Below, one piece after another: positions 11,643 to 21,666 of a stretch of DNA of 21,666 bases; the stretch's first letter is position 1, and every line of letters begins with the position of its first letter. This DNA is from Neoconidiobolus thromboides FSU 785. Its lineage: Eukaryota; Entomophthoromycota; Entomophthoromycetes; Entomophthorales; Neoconidiobolaceae. Under the pieces are notes generated by a model, which was given only the letters and a program-made list of their open reading frames with translations, made no database searches and was not told the origin of the DNA. The position numbers and the translations under genes are program-made. The stretch covers positions 1 through 21,666 of the forward strand of contig MU626541.1 in NCBI GenBank assembly GCA_025603075.1. Reading direction: 5' to 3'.

Positions 11643-13744
11643 TTACATCTTATTGTACATAGTATCCAATTGTTGCTTGAATTGGTCTCCAATGGGTTTA
11701 CGCTTAAGTTTTTGAGAAGTTGTTAATAAACCATTATCAGCAGTCCATTCAACATCAGTTATAAATACATCAGCAATAAGTTCACTTCCACTAAATCCAT
11801 TCTTCTTAGCTTCGCTTATTAATGCTTTGTACACTTCTTTTTTAATCATTTCGTTTCCACTCACGTCACTCAAATCATGGACATCAGGGTGATTGTTACT
11901 GCGTAAGAAATGCTTAATAGCATCCATGTTGGGTTGAATAAGGGCAACGGCCTTAGGTTTTAATGAATTAGCACATACACAAATATTTTGAACATATAAA
12001 ACATTGCGGTAAATGTTTTCCAAACGTTCCAAGGCAATATACTCTCCATTTGCTAATTTGACCAAGTTCTTTTTACGATCAATTATAGAAAGTGTATAGT
12101 TATCATTTAATTGGACAATATCTCCTGTTTTGAACCAACCATCTTCAGTAAAAGCTTCTTTAGTTGCTGCTTCATTATTATAATAACCTTGTGCAACCGA
12201 GTTACCACGGAACCAAAGTTCACCTTGTGGTAGTTTATTGGTATGTGAATAACCTGCTTCTGGAACATCAACTAATTTAAATTCATTACAAGGGGATATT
12301 TGCCCAACTGCATCTGCAACTTTACAATCTGGGGTATTGACACATGCTAAACCACACACTTCGGTCAAACCATAACCTTGTAATAAGGGACATACAGCGT
12401 TGCTAAAGAACTCTCTGACTTCATCAGAGATAGGAGCACCACCAGTTACAGCAATTCTTACTCTACCACCAACTTGTTCTCTAATTTTATTGAATACAAG
12501 TTTGTCTAACAAGAAGGTAGGTAACCCAACCTTTGAGAAGCCATTTTTAACTTTCATTGAGACATCAAATACACCTTGGGCTACGGCTCCTGCTTTGTTG
12601 ATTTTATTTAATACACCTTTGCGAATTGAATCATAAATTTGTGGTACACCAACCATAAGGGTTGGGCGTGCTTCACATAAATCACCACGGCAATTTCTTA
12701 CAGAAGCATCGGTAAGAGTCCTTGGAGAACCATAAGCAATCTTAATACCTCGTTGAAGACAATAAGCATCAGCACTAAAAGCTAAGATGTGTGCTAATGG
12801 TAAGAAAGATACATAAGTTTCTTGTAAAGGAGTGACAAGAGGATCAATTAATCTAGAAACACCAGCAACTATAAATTTGATTAATTAAAATTTACTATAA
12901 AATTAAAAGAATACTTACTAACTGCAATAACATTTTTGTGAGTTAATATAACACCTTTTGGATTACCTGTAGTACCACTTGTATACATAATTAAAGCGAT
13001 ATCATCTGGAGTAGAGGGGTTGAGTGGGCTTGGGTTATTTTTGCCTAATTCAATCATTTCGTCAAAGGTATAGAATTGAATTTGATCATTGTGGCCAAGG
13101 ATTGTTTGTTTTTGTTTCTCATCAATCTTTCCATCACAAATAATGTTTTTGAGAGTTGGTACGTCTTTTACAACAGAGGCAATAACTTTAAGTTGATCAG
13201 CTCCTGTGAATACCGTTGTGATAGCACATTCGTTAAGTCCATGTTTAAGTCCTTCAGCACCGAGTGTATCATAAATAGTAATAGAAGTAATGTTTTGAGA
13301 GTAACCAGCATTAACCATGGAGGTCCAATAGGAACTGGTTGGTGCAAATAAAGCTAAACGTTTATCACCGCCTAAACCTAAATGTTTGAGTCCAGCACCG
13401 ATGTCATTGGCATTTTTTACTAATTGATTATAGGTGAACCATTTATAAGGCGAAAGTTGATAAAACTTCCAAGTTTTCTTTTCTTTTACGATATTACCAT
13501 CTACTTTCTTTTCGATTTCCTTAACTTCTTCAATAATATCATCTATAGATCTTGATCCGATAGCTTCAGTATCACCGTATTTTTTGGCAGCATTGACCAA
13601 GTTTTCATAAATAGTTGTTGCACCGCTTTCTGGAATAGTCGTTAATTCACCACTCTCTTTGGTTGCATAATTACGATAAACTGGAGAATGATCTTTCTCA
13701 CTGGATTCACTTGCAACGTAGGATTTCAAGTAAGGGGGGGCCAT
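11643..13744 (-). CDS. long-chain fatty-acid-CoA ligase (acyl-CoA synthetase)
   Basis: Two exons on the minus strand, 13744-12919 and 12868-11643, with a 50-bp phase-1 intron; 683 residues. It activates long-chain fatty acids with ATP to acyl-CoA, probably at ER or lipid-droplet membranes. Motifs in order: P-loop MYTSGTTGNPKG (about 250-263); SVRNCRGD and PTLMVGVPQIYD typical of the yeast Faa1/Faa4 group; GYGLTEVCG; GELWFRG; the hinge and fatty-acyl signature GWFKTGDIV...DRKKNLVKLANGEYIALE; and the C-terminal catalytic lysine region LTTSQKLKRKP. The C-terminus (YNKM) is not a peroxisomal PTS1. The splice restores THKNVIAVIAGVSRLI, a block conserved in the family. It lies in the same direction as MCM6 and is separated from the Zn2Cys6 gene by 3 kb. 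Confidence 0.93.
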
Positions 13745-13798
13745 TGTTTAATATATTAAATTTACTTTAAAGAAAAGCACAAAAAGTGATTTTTAGGT

Positions 13799-13806
13799 TA
13801 TTTATA
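13799..13806 (-). promoter_or_regulatory. possible TATA box of the acyl-CoA synthetase gene
   Basis: TATAAATA on the minus strand ends about 54 bp before the ATG, in a less AT-extreme context than elsewhere. The palindrome AAATGATGTCATTT lies about 130-145 bp upstream of the start and resembles a CRE/ATF-type site. Confidence 0.35.
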
Positions 13807-15688
13807 CTTTATTTTTTGTATAAGTTCAATTAAAACCGAAGCTTTCATTATTTTATGGAATTAATGACCTTTAAAAATGATGTCATTTTTTTCAAAATCT
13901 TCTTTGATAATCCTATCTAAATATTTAGCTGGGAATTTAATTCGTCAAGTTCTTTTTATTTAGGTAAGGTTTATCTTTAGTCCCTATACTAAGCAATCAA
14001 ATCAAAAATATAGTAAAAAGTAAATGTCCGATTTGATTGGCCTGTGTATGCCATATTTGCGTTTGTCTAAGGCTTAATATGATAAATGATCCTTTTTATT
14101 GGCTATTTTTGTCACTGTTTTATCCCCACTTGATCTTATAGAATATTCTTGTTATATTTTCCCCCCTAGTTTGATTAATACCACAGTACTAAAGCGGAAA
14201 TGTCATTAAATAATATAACACAACAATAAAAAAGAGGCCATGAGATGCTTAATTAAACCACATTAACCTATAAAAAACATCAGAATGCTTCTTTATTATA
14301 AACTACTTGCCTGAGACAAAATAAACTACAATTTAATTTTAATTTTCAAACTTTATATCTGGAACTTATTTTCCCAAGGCATTTCTATAATTTTTGCTAA
14401 TTAATTATGTTTAATTAGCTGCCTTTAATTGCCGAGTTTACAAAACCAATCACATACATATTTCAATTTGGGTACAGGAAAATTTTATTAAGATAAAAGT
14501 GCAATATTATGCGTCGCTTGATGGTATGAAAATCAAATAGGATGATCGTTGACCCCTTGAAGTTGAGTGGGCCTACTATTTTTTATAATCTATTATTTAG
14601 GATTCGATTTTTAATACACATTAGTACTGAATTATCAATTGAATCCGCTTATCAAAATTAAACTGGATTAAATATTACTAATATTTATGAAAATAAACCC
14701 AAACTATAAAAGCTGTAAAATAAATTTGTGAAAAACATACTACCACAGGTATGTATTTCCTAAAAAGAAGCTTAATACTGGCTCTAAAAGCTATAAAATT
14801 CTCACACCATAACTTAATTTTCAATAAACCTTAATATCAGGTATAATATACTTTGGAGCATCGGGCTTTCAAACTATATATAAACTAGTTTCTTTTATTA
14901 CTTTTAAGTTGCAAGCATTTATTCATTATAGTCAAAGATTTTAAAAAATTATTTAAGCTTAAAGCTATATATTTTTCTTTCCCATCATAATTTAGCATGC
15001 AATAATCAAATAGTAAATATTTAAATAGGTTAAAAAATTAACAGTGTTAATTTGTTAATTTAATATATTAGAGTTTTTTAAATCGTGTTACTTACAACTG
15101 TATTTATAAATTTATCCTAATAGATTTTTATTTGAATTTAATAAGTTACAAAAATAAAATAAAAGATGTTTTTAAACAAGCTAATTTACCAAAATTTATT
15201 AAAAGCACGAAACCTTATTTTTTTTATTTTTTAACATACACTAATGATATCTATATTTTATCAAACCTTGATTTTCGGTGTTTATTTACTCATTTATTTA
15301 TTATTAGAGATAGTCAAGCATTTTAACTTCGTTTATCAACAAATTATTTGATAAAATACTACGAATGTATTATTAATTTATTTAATTTATGGATGACTAA
15401 TTGCTATCAAAGTTATAATAGCTTAATCAGAATAAATTTCAAACATGTTAAGTAAAAAACATTAGTTAACTGGATGTATTTTAATAACGTGGGATTTTTT
15501 AAAATATTCTAAAACTTAACATTAGATCGATAAGCATTATAACAGGAAAATATATTTATAACGATATTAGCTTTGAATTTTTATAAAAATTTAGGAGGGG
15601 ATGGGTTCTCAAGTGGTTCAACTAAAGGTAAAAATAGATAAAAAATAAGGCAGGGGAGAGTGTTAAAATAACAATGAGAAATTTTGCT

Positions 15689-15840
15689 TACATTCATAGT
15701 TGTGCTCAAACATGTCTCTCGTTTCTTGACTTTATTTAGTAAATTACGAAAGTAAGTATATCAAATAAAGATTCTTTCTTTTGGAGTTTACTAAATGAAG
15801 GCAAAAAAGAGAAACATATTTAAGCACAACTATGAGTGTA
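15689..15840. mobile_element. long-stem inverted-repeat element (152 bp), MITE-like
   Basis: Left arm 15689-15743 and right arm 15787-15840 are reverse complements over about 54 bp with roughly eight mismatches and one single-base gap, around a 43-bp loop. The outer ends read TACATTCATAGTTGTGCT and, as reverse complement, TACACTCATAGTTGTGCT. The terminal TA on both sides could be a target duplication. Most arm mismatches are C/T transitions. No coding capacity. It could be a non-autonomous transposon, or a hairpin-forming transcript. Confidence 0.65.
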
Positions 15841-16733
15841 TAGACTGATTCATTATTTATTCCATTTACTTCGGTTTTTTTCACAGATAGACTTTTAATA
15901 AATTATTAGTGAATTGTTAAAGTTTATAATTCTATTTTATATAAATTTAGAAGACAAATTCTCGAAATCGCCATATGAAAATTAGACATTAAAGTTACTA
16001 TATATAACGATATTAGTTGATTCCGCATTTATTGGTTTAGCAATCATAGCATGCTTAATATATGTGAATACTTTGCTCCAAACTTTTGTGCACTCTAGGG
16101 ATTTCAAAATTGAATAAAAAACTTTCAATCTTTTGATAAAACCCACTTAGGATAGCTTTTGACTTTCAAGGTTTAAAAATCCACTTATATACAAATAAAG
16201 TATTCATAAACATTTAAGTCGCCATTTTGTTTTACTATTGAAACTTCGTAATTATTAGTAACAAGCATTATATATCATTCTAATTAAGATAACTTTTTAG
16301 CTAATACACCAGGGTCTAAATATTATGTCTTACAATTTGGTAATTTAAATAAAACAGGTAATTAATTCAGTTGTTGTAGAAAATAGGCATAATACTTAAC
16401 TAAATTATTAAAAGCTTATCATCCCATATGTAGAGGCTTTTTATGTATTTTCCTTTAGAAATAATAGTTTTGAGATACTAAAGATTATATTTATAGTACT
16501 TGTTGAACTTTCAGTAATTTCCACTCTATAGAAATATTAAGAACAAAAATTATTTTTAAATAATAATCCAGCATGGTACAGTAATAAATTAATACTATAG
16601 GCTAAATTTGATTTGAAAATAAGTCAATTGTCAATAGTTATTTGTTTACTTTTTACTTATTTAATTGGACATTAGATTTTCGAACAATAATTGTTATACA
16701 AAATAGTTTATCACTTTATTTGCTTTTAGTTTT

Positions 16734-18497
16734 ATGAACCAGGGGAATAACACTGAATTAAAAAGAAGAGGCCACAGATGCGACCAATGCTGTAAAAGCC
16801 ATAGTAAATGTGACAGGTTGTTACCTGAGTGTTCAAGGTGCATAAAAAAAAACCTAAAGTGTACTCTTAATAGAAAAATTGTATATAATAAAGATGAGGA
16901 TACTGAATATAAGCCAAGGAGAAAGTCAACTCCATCTAAACCTAAAATTAGCTCAAAGGACGATATGCTTTATGTAAACGAAAATGTCTCAAGCTTGAGA
17001 CAGCATTATTCGGAAGAGGTTAAGTATCGGTTATTAAAGCTACCGAATAATTATAATTTCTCATATAATACTTTAGGGCTTTTTAACCAATTTCAAAGAA
17101 AGTCTTTATTAGAGAATTTGTTGAATTTTATCCAAAATCCATCCCCTTTTTTTCCTAGCAAAGGTTTAAACCTTTTTATTATATTAACTGATAAACTAGG
17201 CTTATTAACTTATAAGCCTAAAAAGACTACTTTTATATTTGAACTGATACCAAAAGGAACAAAAACCAATGTTGGAACCATTTTGAAACAAGCTTTGGCA
17301 AACTATTTTAAATTTGTTAATAAGGCCTTCCCTTTGTTTGATGAAATAAGATTTGATTTTCTAGCATGTTCTTTTAACTTGAAATCAGCAATTCTTTTGA
17401 GTGGACTTTTATATATGGAGCAAACTGAAATTGTCAAAAATTTGATAAAGTATTTTGAAGGGAAGCTTTATAACCTTGTCAGTAATGTTCCTAGAATCAA
17501 GTCTAATTTAGAGAACATACAGATCATACTCATATTAATTGGTGGTATACCTTACTTTCCATGGATTAATAGTCTCAAAGAATTTCTTCTATTTCATTGT
17601 TATAGAATATCATTTATTATAGGTTTGAATCAATCTCCAAAAAAAGTATCTAATAAGGCTAATATAGAACGTGTTTATACTTATTGTGTCTTGAATTTGT
17701 ATTACAATGGAATGTTATTGCTTTTTGGAACCTATGTAGCCGAACCCACTTTCCCTTTAATGATTAAAAGACTAGATAAGCACTACACGCATAAGTACCA
17801 GAATCAATTAGATTTTAATAGAAATAGTGTATATGTACAAAAACATTGTTTTTTAAAGTTACAAGAATTTTATTATATATCGAGTACTATATTTTTTGAT
17901 TTGCGAATTATTAAAGAGAGAAGTACAAGGGAGAAGGAAGATCAATTAAAACTTCAAGGCATTTTGAAGAAAATTTCATTTAAAATATTTGCAGTTAAAG
18001 AGAGATATGTTGGCATAATGCAGGATATTTTATTGAAAATAAAAGATCAAAGCTTAAAAACAATCCTCAATGATTACCAAAATAGTATTGCTTACTTTTT
18101 TCAACATATCAACTTTTGTATTCATTCTATTCAGTTTAATATATCCAAAGAAAAGAAACTTTATGAAATGAATGAATATGGAGTTGATACAAATATGTAT
18201 ACAGATAGACCAACTCGTATTAAAACTATCCTCAAACAGTGCTATTCAGTAATCGATAGCACTATCGCAAATAACCATAAATACACTCTTACTCTTGATT
18301 GTCCAATTGTCTCTACATGCTTAGTTTTTATTATACGATATGGAGGATATACAGAAGAGAATATAAGGTATATTCACAAAGGAAAGGGATTTTTAAAATC
18401 ATTATTAGGTACTCCTTCTGCTTTGAGGATATGCGGAATCAATTTGAAACTGATTGAAATTATCATTAAATCTTTAAATAATATCAAAATAAAGTAA
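16734..18497 (+). CDS. Zn2Cys6 (fungal binuclear cluster) transcription factor
   Basis: Single exon, 587 residues. Residues 16-43 carry the full C-X2-C-X6-C-X6-C-X2-C-X6-C cluster (Cys16, 19, 26, 33, 36, 43; RCDQCCKSHSKCD...CSRCIKKNLKC), which binds two zinc ions and reads CGG-type half sites in this family. A basic linker (RRKSTPSKPK) follows. The remaining 500 residues are helix-rich and probably correspond to the fungal middle homology region, but I cannot name a subfamily. The ATG at 16734 places the cluster near the N-terminus, as usual. Codon use (many AGG, ATA, TTG, AAG) differs from MCM6 or the trypsin, suggesting low expression or a different history. It is followed, same strand, by a hydrolase gene 700 bp away, a possible target; this is a context-only inference. 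Confidence 0.9.
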   Translation: MNQGNNTELKRRGHRCDQCCKSHSKCDRLLPECSRCIKKNLKCTLNRKIVYNKDEDTEYKPRRKSTPSKPKISSKDDMLYVNENVSSLRQHYSEEVKYRLLKLPNNYNFSYNTLGLFNQFQRKSLLENLLNFIQNPSPFFPSKGLNLFIILTDKLGLLTYKPKKTTFIFELIPKGTKTNVGTILKQALANYFKFVNKAFPLFDEIRFDFLACSFNLKSAILLSGLLYMEQTEIVKNLIKYFEGKLYNLVSNVPRIKSNLENIQIILILIGGIPYFPWINSLKEFLLFHCYRISFIIGLNQSPKKVSNKANIERVYTYCVLNLYYNGMLLLFGTYVAEPTFPLMIKRLDKHYTHKYQNQLDFNRNSVYVQKHCFLKLQEFYYISSTIFFDLRIIKERSTREKEDQLKLQGILKKISFKIFAVKERYVGIMQDILLKIKDQSLKTILNDYQNSIAYFFQHINFCIHSIQFNISKEKKLYEMNEYGVDTNMYTDRPTRIKTILKQCYSVIDSTIANNHKYTLTLDCPIVSTCLVFIIRYGGYTEENIRYIHKGKGFLKSLLGTPSALRICGINLKLIEIIIKSLNNIKIK

Positions 18498-18583
18498 TAC
18501 TAAAGTTGAGTAATTTATATGATTGTTTTTTTGTATAATAAACAATTTGTAGTTATTTTGATTTTGGTTTATTATTGTCAATT

Positions 18584-18667
18584 GTAATAAGTGTCATTTT
18601 CGTACTATTTCCAAGTGTTAGACTCTTTTATATAACTTGATCACTCTATTTAAATGACAGTCATTAC
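18584..18667. repeat. imperfect inverted repeat with 16-bp arms
   Basis: GTAATAAGTGTCATTT (18584-18599) is the reverse complement of 18652-18667 with two mismatches, separated by 52 bp. It lies just downstream of the Zn2Cys6 gene. Confidence 0.55.
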
Positions 18668-19022
18668 TCACTTTTGTTGATACTGTATATATAGGGGCAT
18701 TTTTTAATACCCGTGAGAGTTTTTTGCTTTTTAGGTTTAGAAAGTGGATAAAATACTTTATGAAAATAACATTTTCAGTCATTTGATTCAAGGATATAAG
18801 GTAGCGTTATTTTGGTATTTAAAGTAATGTTTCCTTTATATTTATTGCAACTGTCGTATATAAATTTACTAGACTGTTCCTGATTATTTATAATAAATAA
18901 GCAGCTATATAACAACTTACAAATAGCTTTTACTTTTGGTAACTAGTAGAGAATAATCTTATATATTAATATAAGCCAATTATATAATAAATATATTCAT
19001 TCAAACTATCTAAACTCCAGTT

Positions 19023-19048
19023 CAAAGCATTAATTAAATAATGCTTTG
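19023..19048. promoter_or_regulatory. perfect 10-bp-arm palindrome upstream of the hydrolase gene
   Basis: CAAAGCATTA, six bases, then TAATGCTTTG: perfect arms centred about 160 bp before the hydrolase start and about 100 bp before its TATA-like box. The placement fits a binding site for a dimeric regulator, but no protein can be assigned. Confidence 0.35.
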
Positions 19049-19147
19049 GATTTAGTGTTTTACTTTTCAAGTTTTGAAAAAAAGCGATACTCTATAGTCC
19101 TCAATTCAAATTTGGTTTATTTTTACCTATTTAGGCTACAAAAGAGC

Positions 19148-19154
19148 TATAAAA
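19148..19154 (+). promoter_or_regulatory. possible TATA box of the hydrolase gene
   Basis: TATAAAA within GAGCTATAAAATGG, 44 bp before the ATG at 19198, at a spacing similar to the TATA-like box of the acyl-CoA synthetase gene. Confidence 0.4.
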
Positions 19155-19197
19155 TGGAACAATAAAATTGTTACTTTTTACTTTTTAAATTCAAACT

Positions 19198-20645
19198 ATG
19201 ACAATTCCAACAAAAGCGATAGCTTCTGCATCTATTATTTCTGCTTATTTGCTTTATGTAGTAAGTAAGAAAAGCGATTTTTTACCCTGGTATACCAGAC
19301 TATTTGGGATGTTTAAGCCAAATTACAAAATAAAGGGTGACGTCAATGAAGAATTTAAGACTGTTGAAGAAGTTTTTAGCAAAGGGTTCACAAACGGAGA
19401 AGAAGTAGGCTCTTCAGTTTCTGTTTACTCTAATGGTAAGCTCGTAGTTGAGTTATATGGTGGGTTTGCGGATTTTGAAAGCGGAGAAGAATATACTTCA
19501 AATACTCTTAATTTGGTATACTCTAGTTCAAAGTTTATGGTAACAGTCATATATATACATAAAAAATAGAACTATATATTCATAGACTAACTGTGTAATG
19601 GCGAGATTGGTAGATCAGGGATTATTGACTTATGACCAAAAAGTAGTTGAAATTTGGCCTGAATTTGGTAAAGGTGGAAAAGAAAAGGTGACTATATCAG
19701 ATGTACTAAAACATGAAGCTGGAGTACCTTATTTCGATGATCCTCAACCATCTTTAGAAGAGGTATATGATCATAAAAAATTAAAACTAGCTTTGGAAAA
19801 CCAAAAACATGTATTTGATGGAGAAAGGGTTCGGTGCTATCATGGTACTACTAGAGGTTTGATATTAAATGAAATAGTTCGCTTAGTTGACCTTCAACAT
19901 CGATCAATTGGACAAATTTATAAACAAGAAATAAACAAAGAATTCGATATCGAATTTTATCTTGGATTAAATAACATTCAATTAGAAAGAAAAGCTAAGT
20001 GGTACATGCCACCTATAGTAGATGTCTTGGCCGCAGCTTTTTTGCCTAAGAAATTGATCGGTGATAAAGCTATTAAAATTGATAAAAGAACAGGCGGAAA
20101 TGACTCAAATGTGAGCAAAATTGCTAAATTTAAATACTCCAAAGATCAAGATGTATCGAATGCAACGGATTGGCACAAGATTGAGCTACCAAGTGTAAAT
20201 GGGTTTACCAATTCAAAATCGGTAACTTATGTTTATTATTAATCGCAATTTATTAAATATGTTTATAACCTTTTAGTTAGCTAAAATGGGGGCATTTTTT
20301 GCAAATCATGGTAAGTTTGATGATAAGGTATTCATATCCGAGAAGACTTTTGAAAATTCTATAAGCGAGCCAACAAAGGCTTTAGATCAAGCTGTTTATT
20401 TAGACTTTGTTTTAACTAAAGGAGGATTTGGTGTATTTACTTTTGATGAGCTTAAGGATGAAAAAGGCGAAAATATACCCTTCTATGGTTGGGGTGGTTT
20501 CGGTGGCTCAATGGTCCTTTTTAGTCCAGATTATAACTTTTCTTTTGCATATGTTACAAATGGATGTCAATATGAAATGTTTGGAGAAGGAAGAGCTTCT
20601 AAGCTTATTGTACCAGCTTTTAAAAATCATTTGAAAGCTATATAA
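19198..20645 (+). CDS. beta-lactamase-fold serine hydrolase, complete paralogue
   Basis: Exons 19198-19539, 19586-20221 and 20277-20645; introns are 46 and 55 bp, both phase 0; 448 residues. The N-terminus has one hydrophobic segment (about residues 6-22, signal anchor or uncleaved signal). Active-site motifs are the SxxK nucleophile/base pair Ser109 and Lys112 (VYSSSKFM), Tyr199 (CYHGTTRG) and a glycine-rich third motif (YGWGGFGGS, about 397-404). This is the class C beta-lactamase/serine esterase family; the reaction could be ester or amide hydrolysis or acyl transfer (LovD-like). The first acceptor (19584-19585) was chosen because it gives the family's nine-residue spacing between SxxK and LVDQGLL. 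The second intron matches that of the neighbouring copies. Its last 26 codons lie inside the terminal inverted repeat. It is convergent with the right copy, 209 bp away. Confidence 0.88.
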
Positions 20646-21666
20646 TTTAAATTTGTAATTCATTATCACCTACTTAAATTCAGTTCTATTTTATTTTATT
20701 TTATTTTAAAGATGACAAAATAGTTCTCTATACAGTATTTCTAATAAAAATAGGTATATTTTAAAAAGAAATAATGAAGTTAGTAAAACATTACATTTCA
20801 AAAACTACATATAACACAGATCCTTTAATTACATGAAGATAATATATAAAATGGCTAATTAATTTGTAATATTTCAGAATGTACTTTAAAAGCTTCAATA
20901 AAAAGATGATGAGCTCTACCTTCAAAAAAAGTATTAAAATGTTGAGCATTCATAACATAACTAAAAGCAAAGTTATGTTCTAGATTAAATAGCACCATTG
21001 AGCCGCCTGCTCCAAACCAACCATAAAATTCACTATTTTCAAATCTTTCACCAAATTCGGGATACTTAAATACACCAAAACCTCCTTGACTCATTGTAGT
21101 TTCCATTTGAATAGCATGGTCAAAGCGTGATACTTTTCCATTAATAGATGAAAGTACACCATTTTCACTCATTAATTTAACCCCATCAATACTTCCTTTA
21201 TTAGCTAAACATGCTGCTGCTTTAGCTAACTAATAATAAATCAATATCGTTTAAAATAGTAAATAAGAATAACTTACAGAATTTGAATTGGTAAATCCAT
21301 TTGAAGAAGGAGCTTCAAGATCTGAAAAGTAATGTGAATTTTCAATATCTTTACCATAACCCAGCTTAAACTTCATGATTTTAGAAAGCATAGAATCTTT
21401 ACCTAAGAGTTTAGGATTAAATGTATACTTTTTATCACCTAATAAAGCTTTTGGTAGAAAAAATACAGAGAATAAGTCAACTATTGGATAAGTATACCAT
21501 TTAGAACGTCTATCTTGTAATTCTTTACTTAATCCTAAATGAAATTCATTATTTAATAATAAATTAAGTTCATTTTCATGAATCATTCCAATACTATATC
21601 CTTTTGGATGGACTCTTCTTACGATTTCATTTAAAATAAAGCCTCGTGTAATGGCATGATAAGCAC
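20567..21666. repeat. right arm of terminal inverted repeat (pairs with 1-1100)
   Basis: Reverse complement of 1-1100 with one mismatch found (21402). It includes the end of the complete hydrolase gene, the convergent spacer and the visible part of the right hydrolase copy. The window ends on exactly the base that mirrors its first base. Confidence 0.95.
20855..21666 (-). CDS. beta-lactamase-fold serine hydrolase, 3' part, right copy (5' end outside window)
   Basis: Mirror image of the gene at 1-812. Exons are 21664-21278 (open at the window edge) and 21229-20855, with the same 48-bp intron (21230-21277). About 253 residues are visible: AYHAITRG near the start, FTNSNS joined to LAKAAA at the splice, and YGWFGAGGS. 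The protein differs from the left copy only by Gly for Asp in the KLLGKDSM segment (base 21402). The SxxK half lies outside. Family, caveats on substrate and alternative roles are as for the complete paralogue, with which it is convergent; that pair suggests local gene duplication followed by inversion. Confidence 0.85.

Larger units (their letters stand above)
13745..16733. other. 3-kb divergent spacer of higher complexity and GC
   Basis: This spacer lies between the acyl-CoA synthetase and Zn2Cys6 genes and is clearly less AT-extreme than spacers in the left half (for example the row 14521-14580 is roughly 45% G+C). It holds the long-stem hairpin at 15689-15840. It also has short protein-like runs broken by stops, for example around 14500-14575, which may be decayed coding sequence. 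I could not recognise a functional gene. Confidence 0.5.
18498..19197. other. spacer upstream of the complete hydrolase gene
   Basis: 700 bp with two inverted repeats (18584-18667 and 19023-19048) and a TATA-like box at 19148-19154. No coding signal and no clear CGG-N-CCG site for a Zn2Cys6 factor were seen. Confidence 0.55.

Noticed and set aside
13076-13351. 91-residue plus-strand open frame
   Set aside because: Antisense shadow of the acyl-CoA synthetase exon, which carries clear family motifs.
15132-15326. 64-residue open frame in the 3-kb spacer
   Set aside because: No recognisable motif, no good start context and no splice partners; composition matches background.
16302-16362. Possible trypsin or cell-wall protein fragment (LANTPGSKYYVLQFGNLNKTG)
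   Set aside because: It shares a 13-base string with the trypsin gene and looks protein-like, but nothing around it continues in any frame, so I regard the match as chance.
19540-19602. Alternative acceptor after GGCGAG for the first hydrolase intron
   Set aside because: A CTAAC branch-like string precedes it, but the resulting frame meets a stop within ten codons; the acceptor at 19584-19585 gives the correct family spacing.

Overview
The window is an AT-rich stretch of a eukaryotic, most probably fungal, nuclear genome. Genes are interrupted by short introns (46-60 bp, GT...AG, donors mostly GTAAG/GTAAT/GTAAA), and it carries a fungal-type Zn2Cys6 regulator, a secreted trypsin and an M14 carboxypeptidase. 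Extreme AT bias, tiny introns, secreted animal-type proteases and beta-lactamase-fold hydrolase paralogues together resemble an early-diverging, Conidiobolus-like (Entomophthoromycotina) fungus. That placement is an inference; no rRNA or other taxonomic marker is present.

Layout, left to right: (1) 3' part of a beta-lactamase-fold serine hydrolase gene (1-812, +), then a decayed antisense tail of a second such gene (about 1022-1185) and a small inverted-repeat element (1232-1335). (2) SEM1/DSS1 (1525-1889, +) tail-to-tail with an EAPP homologue (2037-2627, -). (3) After 1.5 kb of very AT-rich spacer, a secreted trypsin (4095-5014, +) tail-to-tail with a B-type carboxypeptidase (5092-6327, -). 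(4) Mitochondrial ATP synthase epsilon (6779-7034, +), a second copy of the small element (7519-7626), MCM6 (7837-10660, -) and a long-chain acyl-CoA synthetase (11643-13744, -). (5) A 3 kb spacer of visibly higher GC with a long-stem hairpin element (15689-15840), an intronless Zn2Cys6 transcription factor (16734-18497, +) and a complete beta-lactamase-fold hydrolase (19198-20645, +). (6) A convergent third hydrolase gene (20855-21666, -) that is an inverted, almost perfect copy of the first.

The most striking structural fact is that the window is bracketed by an inverted repeat: base x pairs with base 21667-x from both ends inward for about 1.1 kb without a gap, with one mismatch that I found (265/21402). 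The identity stops abruptly inside the 3' end of the complete hydrolase gene; on the left the homology continues only as a decayed relic. This could be a recent duplication or gene conversion, an inversion-prone flanked segment, or a contig broken at a repeat.

Functionally, SEM1, EAPP, ATP15, MCM6 and the acyl-CoA synthetase are housekeeping genes. The trypsin and carboxypeptidase B look like a cooperating extracellular pair: the trypsin should leave Lys/Arg C-termini and the carboxypeptidase should remove them. The regulator next to the hydrolase paralogues is the accessory part of the window.
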